NCBI RefSeq assembly: GCF_013201075.1
Contig: NZ_CP053708.1
Coordinates: 3,291,501-3,355,500, forward strand
Length of the DNA: 64,000 nt
Direction of reading: 5' to 3'
Origin: Lichenicola cladoniae
GTDB lineage: Bacteria; Pseudomonadota; Alphaproteobacteria; Acetobacterales; Acetobacteraceae
The position numbers and the translations under genes are program-made. This document shows, piece by piece, positions 17,871 through 26,934 of the stretch; positions within the stretch are counted from its first letter, which is position 1, and each line of letters opens with the position of its first letter. Below the pieces are notes generated by a model. That model searched no databases. It had not been told where the DNA came from and worked only from the letters and a program-made list of their open reading frames with translations.

Positions 17871-19493
17871 CTAGTCGCTGCGGGTGGCAAGGCCGCTGCC
17901 GCGGGGATCCGTGGTCGCCGTGCAGGCCGACTGGTCGCCGGGCAGGCCGCGGGCGCAGACGATCGCATTGACCCGGCCGGTCTCGGTGACCGGCGACGGC
18001 GGCGAGCCATGCAGCGCGCGGGACGTGGCCGCGGCCACCGCGATGGCGGCGTCGTTCTGGCCCGAACCGGCGACCGCGGCGCGGAAACTGCCCGAGGTCG
18101 GGTTCCAGGCGATCGACGAGGCGAGCAGCGGCTTCGGGAACCGGGCGGGCGAAGCGGCCAGCACGATGCCGGTATCGCCGGCGATGCGGCCGGTGCCGAA
18201 CAGATTGTCCATGGTGAGTGCGCAGGCGACCGCACCACCGTTGCGATCGACCACGGTAAAGGACGTCGAGGCCGGGAGCCGTCCGAGGCTGCCACCGGCG
18301 GATGGGCGATCGACCAGCGCCTGCGCTTCGGCAGCGTAATCGCCACCATTGACCGCACCGGGATGGCTTGCACGCCAGGCGGCGACCACGCCATTGGCCA
18401 GGCTGCCGCTCTCGTCGCCCGACTGGCCCGCGCGGAACGCCGCCGCCGCGCCGAGGCCGCCATCGGCTGGCGGCGGCAGGAAGGCGACGCGATCCGGTCC
18501 GGCATCGACCGTCAGCGCTGCAGACTGGGCCGGGACCGAGTTCCGGAGATCGGCGCGGGACAACCCGCCCCCCGCGATCGCGGCGCCGTCGGTGAATTGC
18601 TGCCAGAGCACGCCTGTATAGAGGTCGCCGACCCCGGCCAGGGCGATCCGGTCGAGGGAGTTGGCGAGATCCTGCTGGGACAACTGGTCTCCGGCGGCGA
18701 TCGGCTTGCCGCCCGGGGCGAAGATCGTGCGCGCGTTCGGGTCGCCCATCAGCGGACCCTTCACCGCGGCGACATCGTCTGCCAGGGCACGCGAGACGGT
18801 AATGCCGGAACGGGCCAGCCGCGCCGCCGGCTTGACCAACTCGTCGAACGACACGCTGCCGTAGCGCGCCTGCATCAGGAAGAGGCCGCGCGCGGTCATC
18901 GGCACGGAAGCGGGGCGGCTGTCCTGGCCAGCGGGCGCGGTGCCGGCAACCGGTGTAAACAGGAACGCCTCCGGGCTCCGGCCCGAGCCGGCACGGTAGG
19001 CAAGGCATGCACCGCCACTGCCCAGCGAGGCGCGGGACGGCAGGGTGACCGAAAGAGCCATCCCGACGGCCACGGCCGCATCGGCGGCGTTTCCACCACG
19101 CGCCAGCACGTCGCGGCCAGCCAGTGCGGCGACCGGCTCGTCGGCGACCACGTTGCCGATGAAGCCGGACAGGTAGGGCGATGGCGGACCGACGACGAGG
19201 TTTCGCACCGAACTCACGCTGCCGCAGCCGGCGAGCGGCAGGCTTGCGGAGAGGCCCAGGGCGAGACCGAGCAGGACACGCGACGCCTGAGGGCGATGAG
19301 CGGCCGGCTGGCCACTGCATCCCGTTGGTGGGATCGGCCGTGCCGGTCGGTTTCCCGAGGCCGCAACAGGGTTCGGCACGCCGCTCTCCGTCAATCCGTT
19401 AGTAGCCTGGCCGTTAGTAGTCTGGCCGTTAGTAGTCTTGCCGTTGAAAGTCCGGCCACTGGTAGTCTGGCCATCCGCTGGTCGTCTGGCCAC
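17871..19493 (-). CDS. Gamma-glutamyltransferase-like lipoprotein, divergent active site
   Basis: Up to 540 residues from GTG 19493. The lipobox LPLAGC is near residue 89, after the hydrophobic segment VLLGLALGLSASLP. The GGT fold is seen in GGNAADAAVAVGMALSVTLPS, in ASFTVVD-like STSFTVVDRNGGAVACALTMDN and in FGTGRIAGDTGIVL. The nucleophile region reads S-T-S-F-T where active GGTs have T-T-H-Y/F-S, and the later DDF and PGG motifs are missing. Transpeptidase activity is therefore doubtful. The first 35 residues are a tandem repeat (T-N-G-Q-T type). A second GTG at 19379, preceded by GGAGAG at 4 bases, would remove the repeat and looks the better start. It heads an apparent operon with the aminotransferase and flavoprotein. 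Confidence 0.75.
   Translation of the reverse strand: MARRPADGQTTSGRTFNGKTTNGQTTNGQATNGLTESGVPNPVAASGNRPARPIPPTGCSGQPAAHRPQASRVLLGLALGLSASLPLAGCGSVSSVRNLVVGPPSPYLSGFIGNVVADEPVAALAGRDVLARGGNAADAAVAVGMALSVTLPSRASLGSGGACLAYRAGSGRSPEAFLFTPVAGTAPAGQDSRPASVPMTARGLFLMQARYGSVSFDELVKPAARLARSGITVSRALADDVAAVKGPLMGDPNARTIFAPGGKPIAAGDQLSQQDLANSLDRIALAGVGDLYTGVLWQQFTDGAAIAGGGLSRADLRNSVPAQSAALTVDAGPDRVAFLPPPADGGLGAAAAFRAGQSGDESGSLANGVVAAWRASHPGAVNGGDYAAEAQALVDRPSAGGSLGRLPASTSFTVVDRNGGAVACALTMDNLFGTGRIAGDTGIVLAASPARFPKPLLASSIAWNPTSGSFRAAVAGSGQNDAAIAVAAATSRALHGSPPSPVTETGRVNAIVCARGLPGDQSACTATTDPRGSGLATRSD
19398..19472. repeat. Five 15-bp imperfect tandem repeats at the GGT-like gene 5' end
   Basis: Units of the type GTTAGTAGTCTGGCC lie at 19398, 19413, 19428, 19443 and 19458, with a degenerate sixth after them. 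Read on the minus strand they would encode (G/R)-Q-T/A-T-N repeats. They lie between the two candidate start codons of the GGT-like gene, so they may be untranslated leader instead. Confidence 0.8.
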
Positions 19494-19649
19494 AGGTGAT
19501 CAGGCGACACACCGTGATGCATCACCTCTGCCGCCGCCTGCCCATAAACGGCTTCGGCCCGTGCGGCAACCACGCGTCCGTGACCACGCCTCGCGGCCGA
19601 AGCTGCACGATGCTACATCGCGTTTCATCGAAATACGCCGGAGAGCGCC

Positions 19650-20468
19650 TTGTCCGAGTTCCCCTGTCCCGTCCGTTTGCGACCGGCGCCAGCCTCGGCG
19701 CGCACCAGGCTGCCGAAAGCCGGCCAGATGATGGCCGGCCTGCTGGCGACGATGCTGGCCGGCCCGGCCATGGCGGATGCGGTGCCGGCGGGCACCGGCG
19801 GATTCTCTCCGGCGCAGCGGGCCGAGATCGTTGCCGTCGTGCGCAACGCGCTCAAGACCGATCCGACCATCCTCGGTGACGCGATCATCGCCCTGCGTGC
19901 GTCGGCGCAGCAGAAGGAAGACGTCGATGCGGGTTCGGCGGTACGTGCCAACGGCGCCGCGCTGAATGGCCAGCCCGGCGACGCCATCTTGGGCAATCCG
20001 AGCGGCGACGTGACGCTGGTGGAGTTCTACGACCCGCGCTGCCCGTATTGCCGCAAGGTGCTGCCGGATCTCGACGGGTTACTGGCAGCGGACCGGAAGG
20101 TGCGGCTGATCGAGAAGCTGATCCCGATCCTCGGGCCGAACAGCGTGCTCGATGCGCAGGCGATCCAGGCGGCGATGCTCCAGGGCAAGTACAAGTCCAT
20201 GCAGCAGGCGCTGATGAGCGATAGCGGTGCGCCCGGACCGGACCGGATCAAAACGCTGGCCGCCTCGGCCGGGCTGGATGTGCCCCGCCTGTTGCGCGAC
20301 ATGAAGTCGGACAAGGTGAACGCGGTGCTCGAGGCGAATACCGGCCTGGCGCATACGCTCCACCTGACCGGGACCCCCAGCTTCATCATAGGCGACCAGG
20401 TGATACCGGGCGCGATCGACCTCGCCGATCTGCGTCAGGCCGTCGCCGCCCGGCGCGCTGCACGCTGA
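19650..20468 (+). CDS. DsbA-family thiol-disulfide oxidoreductase
   Basis: A 272-residue exported protein starting at TTG, with GGAGAG upstream. The hydrophobic segment MMAGLLATMLAGPAMADA is the signal peptide. The thioredoxin-fold active site CPYC lies in DPRCPYCRKVLPDLDG near residue 132, and the cis-Pro loop is TGTPSFIIGDQVIPGA near residue 235. The N-terminal PAQRAEIVAVVRNAL with a short linker is the dimerisation-type helix seen in ScsC and BdbD-like proteins. It probably oxidises or isomerises disulfides in periplasmic proteins. Divergent from the GGT-like lipoprotein gene. Confidence 0.87.
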   Translation: MSEFPCPVRLRPAPASARTRLPKAGQMMAGLLATMLAGPAMADAVPAGTGGFSPAQRAEIVAVVRNALKTDPTILGDAIIALRASAQQKEDVDAGSAVRANGAALNGQPGDAILGNPSGDVTLVEFYDPRCPYCRKVLPDLDGLLAADRKVRLIEKLIPILGPNSVLDAQAIQAAMLQGKYKSMQQALMSDSGAPGPDRIKTLAASAGLDVPRLLRDMKSDKVNAVLEANTGLAHTLHLTGTPSFIIGDQVIPGAIDLADLRQAVAARRAAR

Positions 20469-20506
20469 ACAGCACGCGCGGGCGGCAACGCCAGTCTAAT
20501 GCCGGC

Positions 20507-22051
20507 TCACGGTACGCGGCGGTGGAACGCGGTCGAGATCGCTTCCGCGGCATCGTCCGGCGTCAGGAATCCTGACCGGGCGATCGCCAGCGTGTCTCCG
20601 GCGAACCTTGCCAGATAGTCCAGCCGGGTCGGATACAGGCTCTGCTGATGGGCGGCGGTGAAGTCGATCACCTGACCGGACAGGGAGCAGTTCAGGCTCG
20701 CGGCGCCGGTGCTCTCCGTATAGGTCGCGACCGGGACGTCGAGTTCGGGGGCGCGCACCCCGCCCAGCCCATTACCGTTCACGTCGAGGGCGGTGGCGAG
20801 CTTGGTCCCGGACCCGGTGGTCTGGATCAGCGGGGCACGCGGCGGAACCCGGCCGTACCGTACCCAGCCTTCCAGCTGCGAGAAGCTGGCATCGAGCAGA
20901 TAGCGACCGGGGAAGGTGCTCAGCGTCGCGCCGGACAGGCAGGTCGCGTAATCCTCGATCAGGGTCGTGCCGCCGGCCGCATGGGTATCGGTCGCGTTCG
21001 CCGCGGAGGTGGTCTGCTCGACCACGACATGAGCCGGTCCTGCAGCCTCGTAATACCGATAACGATCGTTCGCGGCATCGCTATCGGATCGATAGGCCTG
21101 GCGGCCACTGCGATAATCGGTCTGTGACTGGGTGGCGACGATGGCCGCATCGTGCGAGCGCAGCACGTTGCGCGGATCGCCCGCAACCGGCGCCGTGCTG
21201 CACTGGTTGAGCGGCGGCTGGATGCCGAAACCGGAGCCGACCAGGTAGCCATCGAAGATCGGCGGTCCGGGAATATTGGCGGCGATGGCATTGATGTAGC
21301 CGACCAGGTCGATCGCGCTCTGCGAGTAGCCGGCCGCGTAAACCGCGCGCACATCATACCCGTGCAACGGGTTGCGCGCCGTCCTGCTGCGCACCAGCGA
21401 TGACGTCTGGCTCAGCACGTCCCAGAGCAATCCATCCTCGGTCGCGTGCGAGGCGCCGCCGACAATGGTGCTGAGGACAGGGCAGCTGGTGTCGGTCTCG
21501 GCAGGGTTCGGATTGGCCCAGGATAATGCTGCATAGCGCACCGGGTTGAAGGTCTTCAGCCCGGCGATGGTGACGGGCTTGCTGGTGATGCCGATCCAGA
21601 TGTCGCCACGCTTGAGGAAATAGTCATGATCGTACGACCACAGTACTGGCAGATCGTAATCGTTGGTGGCGTTGAGCAATTCGATGACGACATTGCCGCT
21701 GAATCGGCGCGGGTCGGTCGGGCGCCGGACCAGGATGCGATTGGTATAAGCGCCACGCCGCAGGACGTTCACCGCGGTGTCGTTCGGATCGATCACCGCA
21801 TTGTACTGGTAGACCCTAGCCTTGCCGCTCAGGAAATACTCGTCTTCCCGATAACCGCGCGCAGCCAGGTCGATCGGAACCACCTGATAGGCAGCCGCGT
21901 CGAAGGCGTGGTTTGCAGCACTGGTTCCGGGTATGGGCCCGGTCACCGCCGGGACTTCGCGTGGCCCGGCGGCGAGTGCCGATGCGGCCGAAACGACAAC
22001 CGCGAAGGCGGTTATGCCGATATGCCGAAATATCGAAGAATGGTCGAGCAT
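20507..22051 (-). CDS. Secreted alpha/beta-hydrolase domain protein
   Basis: A protein of 514 residues from ATG 22051, chosen because GGAGG stands five bases upstream; the open frame reaches 22174. The signal peptide (ITAFAVVVSAASALAAGPRE) is cleaved near residue 27. The body has RILVRRPTDPRRFSGNVVIELLNATNDYD and a nucleophile elbow YAAGYSQSAIDLVGY near residue 235 (G-x-S-x-S), the pattern of the alpha/beta-hydrolase domain family PF20091. Substrates are unknown. AT content at the 5' end and upstream is above that of the neighbours. Confidence 0.75.
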   Translation of the reverse strand: MLDHSSIFRHIGITAFAVVVSAASALAAGPREVPAVTGPIPGTSAANHAFDAAAYQVVPIDLAARGYREDEYFLSGKARVYQYNAVIDPNDTAVNVLRRGAYTNRILVRRPTDPRRFSGNVVIELLNATNDYDLPVLWSYDHDYFLKRGDIWIGITSKPVTIAGLKTFNPVRYAALSWANPNPAETDTSCPVLSTIVGGASHATEDGLLWDVLSQTSSLVRSRTARNPLHGYDVRAVYAAGYSQSAIDLVGYINAIAANIPGPPIFDGYLVGSGFGIQPPLNQCSTAPVAGDPRNVLRSHDAAIVATQSQTDYRSGRQAYRSDSDAANDRYRYYEAAGPAHVVVEQTTSAANATDTHAAGGTTLIEDYATCLSGATLSTFPGRYLLDASFSQLEGWVRYGRVPPRAPLIQTTGSGTKLATALDVNGNGLGGVRAPELDVPVATYTESTGAASLNCSLSGQVIDFTAAHQQSLYPTRLDYLARFAGDTLAIARSGFLTPDDAAEAISTAFHRRVP

Positions 22052-22379
22052 ATATCCTCCGTCGCCGCTCATTGATGAGCGATCGTTCGATCGGAGTGCG
22101 GCAAATCGTTGTTGACTCACACGGCAGTCATTCCGACCGCATGATTTGTTAAGCTCATTATTAAATCCTTGCAATGGAGATGAGGCCGCAGAGTCCGTCT
22201 ATCCACGGGCACGGGATGAAGCGCGGACTTTGTGCATCGTGCTGACTGACGCTCTCCGAGTCAGCCGGCTAGGTCGAAGTCACCGGTGCATCGGACATTC
22301 GCCGTGCGGCGACGAAACCAAGCCACCATCAGCCAAGTCGTCACATTTTGGAGATCTGAGCGGTGCTACGAACCACCGC
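22052..22379. other. AT-richer divergent intergenic region
   Basis: This stretch of 328 bases lies between the divergent hydrolase gene and the small secreted-protein gene. It is less GC-rich than the flanks, notably around 22090-22180. It must hold both promoters, but I could not assign convincing -35/-10 pairs. The plus frame open from 22146 has no codon preference before 22380, and I see no RNA gene. Confidence 0.4.
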
Positions 22380-22874
22380 ATGAAAAAGCACTCGAAGCCA
22401 CGGCGACTATTTCTGCTCGCGATTATTCTCGGGTCCGGGGCGTCCACGATCGCTGCCGGCAGCGATGCCTCAGGACAGGCAAGCCCCTATCCGGCTCAAC
22501 ACGTGAGCCCGATCGTCGGCACATGGATCGTCAAACATAGAAATGCACCATTTCCGTTTCATATGTATGTGTTCAATGCCGACCATACGATGCAACAGGC
22601 AAATCCCGATGCTGGCGATGCACAGACGAGCGACAGTGACGGAAAGGGTGTCTGGGCGGACAAGGGCGATCATCTTGTTGGTAAATGGGTCGAGATTATC
22701 GCCAACCGCAGCACGCACAAATATAGCGGTAGTGGAGAGTTCACGTACGACATCGTCGTGAACGGGGATAAACTGACCGGATCCGGTTCGTTCCTGGCTT
22801 TCGACGCCGAGGGCACGAGTGTCGGAAGACCACTTCCCTCGCCGTTTACCGGAACACGGGTGACCGTTCCTTAA
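22380..22874 (+). CDS. Small secreted protein of unknown function
   Basis: A 164-residue protein with a signal peptide (KKHSKPRRLFLLAIILGSG, cleaved near IAAGS). The mature part has SPIVGTWIVKHRN, then HMYVFNADHTMQQANPDAGD and a GSGEFTYDIVVNGDKLTGSGSF pattern. This looks like a small lipocalin-like or calycin-type beta-barrel, where G-T-W-x-V near the N-terminus is common. Codon use is lower in GC than the neighbours. No family is recognised with certainty. It is followed by two strong stem-loops. Confidence 0.6.
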   Translation: MKKHSKPRRLFLLAIILGSGASTIAAGSDASGQASPYPAQHVSPIVGTWIVKHRNAPFPFHMYVFNADHTMQQANPDAGDAQTSDSDGKGVWADKGDHLVGKWVEIIANRSTHKYSGSGEFTYDIVVNGDKLTGSGSFLAFDAEGTSVGRPLPSPFTGTRVTVP

Positions 22875-22889
22875 TGTCGTTCAGTCGCG

Positions 22890-22955
22890 GCGCCTGCTGG
22901 TGACAAGAAAAGCAGGCGCAAGGAGACTTGCTGGACCGCAATCATCCGGTCCAGC
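22890..22955. terminator. Two tandem perfect stem-loops between convergent genes
   Basis: The first stem is 9 bp (GCGCCTGCT at 22890 with AGCAGGCGC at 22911, 12-base loop). The second is also 9 bp (GCTGGACCG at 22930 with CGGTCCAGC at 22947, 8-base loop). They lie between the stops of the convergent secreted-protein and MFS genes, where a bidirectional terminator is expected. Confidence 0.6.
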
Positions 22956-23021
22956 TTGTATACGACTACGCCATCGAGACAGGCCGCTTCTCGACGGCGC
23001 GGCTGCCTCGCCTGAACGATG

Positions 23022-24383
23022 TCAGCGCCCCCCTCGCCTGCCGGCCATACTGTTCAACGCGGTTGCCACGACCCGCCGTCCCTGCGCCGGCAACAGCAGC
23101 GCCGTGCTGGCAGACAGCAATGCCGCGATGGCGAGTGCGTGTAGGCCGGCGGTGCTGGTATGGAACAAATGGTCGGCCTCGGAGCGAAGATTGGGCGCCA
23201 CGAAGCCGCCCAGGTTGCCGATCGCGTTGATCACGGCCAGGCCACCGGCGGCGGCGGTGCCGCCGAAATGGTCGGTCGGGAAGGTCCAGAATATCGCCTG
23301 CGAGGCGATGATCCCGGACGCGGCGATGCACAGCGCGACGATCGCCACCGACGGCGACGCATGCGCCGAGAGCAGGATGCCGCCAGCAACCATCAGCAGA
23401 CAGACCAGAAAGAACATCCGCGGCCGGTTCACGCGCGTCGCAATCACCGGCCAGATCGCGGTGAAGACGATGGCGCACAGCCAGGGGATCGCGGACACCA
23501 GGCTGACCAGCAGACCGATCTTCACGCCCAGCAGCGCGCTGACCTGATCGGGCAGGTAGAACACCACGCCGTAGCTGCCGATCTGCATCAGGAAATAAAT
23601 CACGACGAACTTGAGCAGCTGCACGTCGCGCAGCGCCTGGCGAAACGTGCCGGACCCTTCGGCATGCTTGTCGGAGGACTCGCGATCGATCACCACCGAG
23701 AGTGCGGCCTTCTCGTCCGCACTCAGCCAGGCCACGTCGGCCGGCCGGTCCGGAAGCACGAACATGGTCAGCACCCCGACCCCGGCTGCCAGCAATCCCT
23801 CGATCAGGAACATCCACTGCCAGCCGGCCAGGCCCGCCACGCCGTCGAAACCGAGCAGCACTCCGGAGAGCGGGGTGCCGAGGGTCAGCGCCAGCGGGTA
23901 GCCGAAATAAAACATCCCGAGCACCCGGCCCCGGTATTCCGGCGGAAACCAGTAGGTCAGATAAAGGATCACGCCGGGGAAAAAGCCTGCTTCGGCCACG
24001 CCGAGCAGCAAGCGCAGCGCCACGAACGAGCTGCCGCCGACCACGAACATCGTGCAGGCGGCGACGATGCCCCAGGTGATCATGATCCGCCCGAGCCAGA
24101 CCCGTGCGCCGACGCGATGCAGGATCAGGTTGCTGGGCACCTCGAACACGGCGTAGCCGATGAAAAAGATGCCGGCGCCCAGGGCGAACATCGCATCCGA
24201 TATATGCACCTGGGTCTGCAGAGCCTGCTTGGCGATACCGACATTGGCACGATCGAGAAAGGCCAGCAGGTACATCAGGATCAGGAACGGCATAAGCCGG
24301 TTACGCGCCTTGCGCATGGCGCTCTCGAGCACCTGGCCTTGCGGGATCGCCGTTTCCAACCCGCCTCCGACGTTATCCGCCAT
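23022..24383 (-). CDS. MFS transporter, anion:cation symporter (ACS) family
   Basis: A 453-residue, 12-helix major facilitator. The first helix carries LLAFLDRANVGIAKQAL, the signature of the ACS family, whose members import organic and sugar-acid anions with protons or cations. GRVLGMFYFGYPLALTLGTPLSG is in the fourth to fifth helix region, and the two halves are joined by a loop near residues 210-245 (ESSDKHAEGSGTFRQAL). It lies 78 bases after the DenD-like dehydrogenase gene on the same strand, so a sugar-acid anion such as an aldonate is the likely cargo (inference). Confidence 0.85.
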   Translation of the reverse strand: MADNVGGGLETAIPQGQVLESAMRKARNRLMPFLILMYLLAFLDRANVGIAKQALQTQVHISDAMFALGAGIFFIGYAVFEVPSNLILHRVGARVWLGRIMITWGIVAACTMFVVGGSSFVALRLLLGVAEAGFFPGVILYLTYWFPPEYRGRVLGMFYFGYPLALTLGTPLSGVLLGFDGVAGLAGWQWMFLIEGLLAAGVGVLTMFVLPDRPADVAWLSADEKAALSVVIDRESSDKHAEGSGTFRQALRDVQLLKFVVIYFLMQIGSYGVVFYLPDQVSALLGVKIGLLVSLVSAIPWLCAIVFTAIWPVIATRVNRPRMFFLVCLLMVAGGILLSAHASPSVAIVALCIAASGIIASQAIFWTFPTDHFGGTAAAGGLAVINAIGNLGGFVAPNLRSEADHLFHTSTAGLHALAIAALLSASTALLLPAQGRRVVATALNSMAGRRGGR

Positions 24384-24461
24384 GTGTCTCTCCCTGGTTT
24401 ACTCGTTCGTCGAGACGGCGCCGGTTGATCCGGCGTCCGGTATGTCGTGCCGGCGGTCGGC

Positions 24462-25445
24462 TCAGGCGATCGTGCCGCCCAGCTCGTCCTCGACATGCGC
24501 GCGGATGATGTCATCGAAGCGCGTCTCGGCGGTAAAGCCCAGGGCGCGTGCTCGTGCCGGATCGAACGCCCGGGCCCAGCCGCTCACGATCCGCTCGACC
24601 GCAGGGTCGGGTTCCGACCGGATCAACGCGACTGCCTTGTCCCCAGCAACCCGTCGCAACGCCTCGATCTGTTCCGCCACCGTTGCCGACAGGCCCGGCA
24701 TGTTGAGGTTGGGGCGGTCGCCGAGCCGGGCGAGATCCAGCGTGGCGGCATGGATCAGGAAGCCGATCGCCGAGCGCGGGCTGGTGAACCAATGCCGCAG
24801 CGTGTCGGCCACCGGCAGGATCGCCTCCTGTCCGGCCAGTGGCTCGCGGATGATGCCGGAAAAGAAGCTCGAGGCAGCCCGGTTCGGCTTACCCGGCCGG
24901 ACGCAGATGGTCGGCAGGCGCAGGCCGATCCCGTCCAGGATGCCGCGCCGGCTGTAGTCGGCCAGCAGCTGCTCGCCCATCGCCTTTTGGGTGCCGTAGC
25001 TGGTCTGCGGCGTCACCACGAAGGTGTCGTCGATCACGTCCGGCACGGTACCGCCGTAGACGGCGTTGGATGACGAGAACACGACGCGTGGCCGCCAACC
25101 CGAGCCGCCCTCTATCCGGATCGCGTCGAGCAGTGCGCGGGTGCCGTCCAGATTGACGCGGTAGCCGATCTCGAGGTCGGCCTCCGCCTCGCCGGAGACG
25201 ATCGCGGCGAGATGAAAGATCAGCTCCGGCCGGCGCGTGGCCAACCCCGATGCCGCGCCTTCGGATGCGAGGTCGACGGCAAGGCACTCGCACAGGCCCG
25301 CGAAACCCGCCGGCACGGTCGGCTTCACGACGTCGACCAGGGTCAGCCGGTCCACCGTACGCCCGCCGAGTGTCACGTCTCGCGCCAGCCGCTCGGCCAG
25401 CTTGCGGCCGAGCATGCCGGCAGCGCCGAGGATCAGGATATGCAT
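24462..25445 (-). CDS. denD: NAD-dependent epimerase/dehydratase, D-erythronate dehydrogenase (DenD)-like
   Basis: A 327-residue extended short-chain dehydrogenase. The NAD-binding GAAGMLGRKLAERL is at residues 7-20, FHLAAIVSGEAEAD is near residue 77, and the catalytic Ser-Tyr-Lys set is SSSNAVYGG and SYGTQKAMGE. The N-terminus, LVDVVKPTVP and FFSGIIREPLAGQEAILPV match DenD, which oxidises D-erythronate at C2 in tetronate catabolism. The usual partners (a 3-oxo-tetronate kinase, OtnC, OtnI) are absent; the neighbours are an ACS symporter downstream and hemA upstream. The substrate may therefore differ. Confidence 0.75.
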   Translation of the reverse strand: MHILILGAAGMLGRKLAERLARDVTLGGRTVDRLTLVDVVKPTVPAGFAGLCECLAVDLASEGAASGLATRRPELIFHLAAIVSGEAEADLEIGYRVNLDGTRALLDAIRIEGGSGWRPRVVFSSSNAVYGGTVPDVIDDTFVVTPQTSYGTQKAMGEQLLADYSRRGILDGIGLRLPTICVRPGKPNRAASSFFSGIIREPLAGQEAILPVADTLRHWFTSPRSAIGFLIHAATLDLARLGDRPNLNMPGLSATVAEQIEALRRVAGDKAVALIRSEPDPAVERIVSGWARAFDPARARALGFTAETRFDDIIRAHVEDELGGTIA

Positions 25446-25520
25446 GTCGTTCTCCCGGATGGATATCGATGCGACCCTGGTGCCAATCGACCAGCGTCGG
25501 TCAGGCGATGAAGGCGAGGA

Positions 25521-26921
25521 TCAGGCGGCGCGCACGTCCGCTTCCTGCAGACGCGGCAGCAGCCCGTGCAGCGCATGGACCAGTTGATCCATCATCGCGT
25601 CTGTATGGAACGGGCCCGGCGTCAGGCGCAGGCGTTCCGACCCGCGCGGCACCGTCGGGTAGTTGATCGGGGTGACGTACAGCCCGTGCTCGCTCATCAA
25701 CCGGCGGCTGATCTCGGTGCAGAGGACGGCATCGCCGACCCGCACCGGCACGATATGGCTCGGCGTCGGCGTGAACGGCACGCCGGCGGCGGCCAGCCGG
25801 TCGCGAAGCGTGGCGACGCGCTCGAACAACCGGTCGCGGTGCTGGCTCTCGCGACGCACGATCCGCACGCTGGCCAGGGCTGCGGCGACCGTAGAAGGCG
25901 GCAGCGACGTGGTGAAGATGAAGCCGGATGCGCTCGACCGGAGGTAGTCGATCATGTCGGCGTCGCCGGCGACGTAGCCGCCATGGCAGCCGAAGCCCTT
26001 GGCCAGCGTTCCCTCGATGATGTCGACCTGGTCGGACACACCGTCGCGCTCGGCGATGCCGGCACCGGTCGGTCCGTACAGGCCGACCGCATGCACCTCG
26101 TCGAGATAGGTCATCGCGCCGTAGCGTTTCGCCAGCGCGCAGGTGGCACGGACATCGGCGATGTCGCCGTCCATCGAGTATACGCTCTCGAAGGCGATCA
26201 GCTTCGGCGCGTCGGCCGGTGCCGCGGCAAGCTTCGCCTCGAGATCGGCCAGGTCGTTATGCCGGTAGATCACGCAGCTCGCGCCGCGGGCGCCCTTGAT
26301 GCCGGCGATCATCGAGGCGTGGTTCTGGGCGTCGGAAAACACGATCCAGCCCGGCAGGCTGGTCAGGATGGTCTGCAGCGAGGCCTGGTTGGACACGTAG
26401 CCGGACACGAACAGCAGGCCGGCCTGCTTGCCGTGCAACGAGGCGAGTTCGGCCTCGAGTTCGTCGTGCAACGGGTTCGTGCCGGCGATGTTGCGGGTAC
26501 CGCCGGCACCGGCGCCGTGCTCGCGCAAGGCTGCGACCCCGGCCTCGACGACGCGCGGATCGACTCCCATCCCGAGATAGTCGTTGCTCGACCACACCAC
26601 GACGTCGCCTGCCGATACCGGTCGTACATGCCCGGGAAGCGGCCTGGTCGCGTCGTGGTAGACCGGGAAGGCATCCGCCTGTCGCGCGAGCGGGGTGAAG
26701 CGGCGATACCGGCCTTGCGCCCTGATCTCGTCGAGCACCTTGCGGCATTCTCGTCGGAAGGGATGCTCTGCCACGGATGGACCAGTCACAGCGACCTCGT
26801 TCTGCAGGGAGTTCGGCAAACGTCGCTCGACGCCGTCATCGCTCTTCACATCAGCCTCGACCCTGCCCGGATCAATGGGTCGGGACCGATATGCCCCTAT
26901 AGCGACCCGTCCTCGGATCAT
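25521..26921 (-). CDS. hemA: 5-aminolevulinate synthase
   Basis: This PLP enzyme condenses glycine and succinyl-CoA, the first step of haem synthesis by the Shemin route used by Alphaproteobacteria. Motifs are [14 protein letters not shown], the glycine-rich [27 protein letters not shown] (PLP Asp and the His stacking on the ring) and [14 protein letters not shown] with the PLP lysine. The frame codes 466 residues, while the family is usually about 405. The extra 45 residues lack resemblance, and the GTG at the V of [15 protein letters not shown] has GAGG six bases upstream, so the true start may be there (about 26789). A small lipoprotein gene ends 13 bases upstream. Confidence 0.92.
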   Translation of the reverse strand: MIRGRVAIGAYRSRPIDPGRVEADVKSDDGVERRLPNSLQNEVAVTGPSVAEHPFRRECRKVLDEIRAQGRYRRFTPLARQADAFPVYHDATRPLPGHVRPVSAGDVVVWSSNDYLGMGVDPRVVEAGVAALREHGAGAGGTRNIAGTNPLHDELEAELASLHGKQAGLLFVSGYVSNQASLQTILTSLPGWIVFSDAQNHASMIAGIKGARGASCVIYRHNDLADLEAKLAAAPADAPKLIAFESVYSMDGDIADVRATCALAKRYGAMTYLDEVHAVGLYGPTGAGIAERDGVSDQVDIIEGTLAKGFGCHGGYVAGDADMIDYLRSSASGFIFTTSLPPSTVAAALASVRIVRRESQHRDRLFERVATLRDRLAAAGVPFTPTPSHIVPVRVGDAVLCTEISRRLMSEHGLYVTPINYPTVPRGSERLRLTPGPFHTDAMMDQLVHALHGLLPRLQEADVRAA

Positions 26922-26934
26922 GACCGGGAAGACG

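Noticed and set aside
17863-19320. N-terminal extension of the aminotransferase frame to 877 codons
   Set aside because: It overlaps the GGT-like gene in another frame, and the aminotransferase family begins at the ATG at 17862.
19398-19472. Short regular repeats resembling a CRISPR array
   Set aside because: The 15-bp units are directly adjacent with no spacers, and there are no cas genes; it is a simple tandem repeat.
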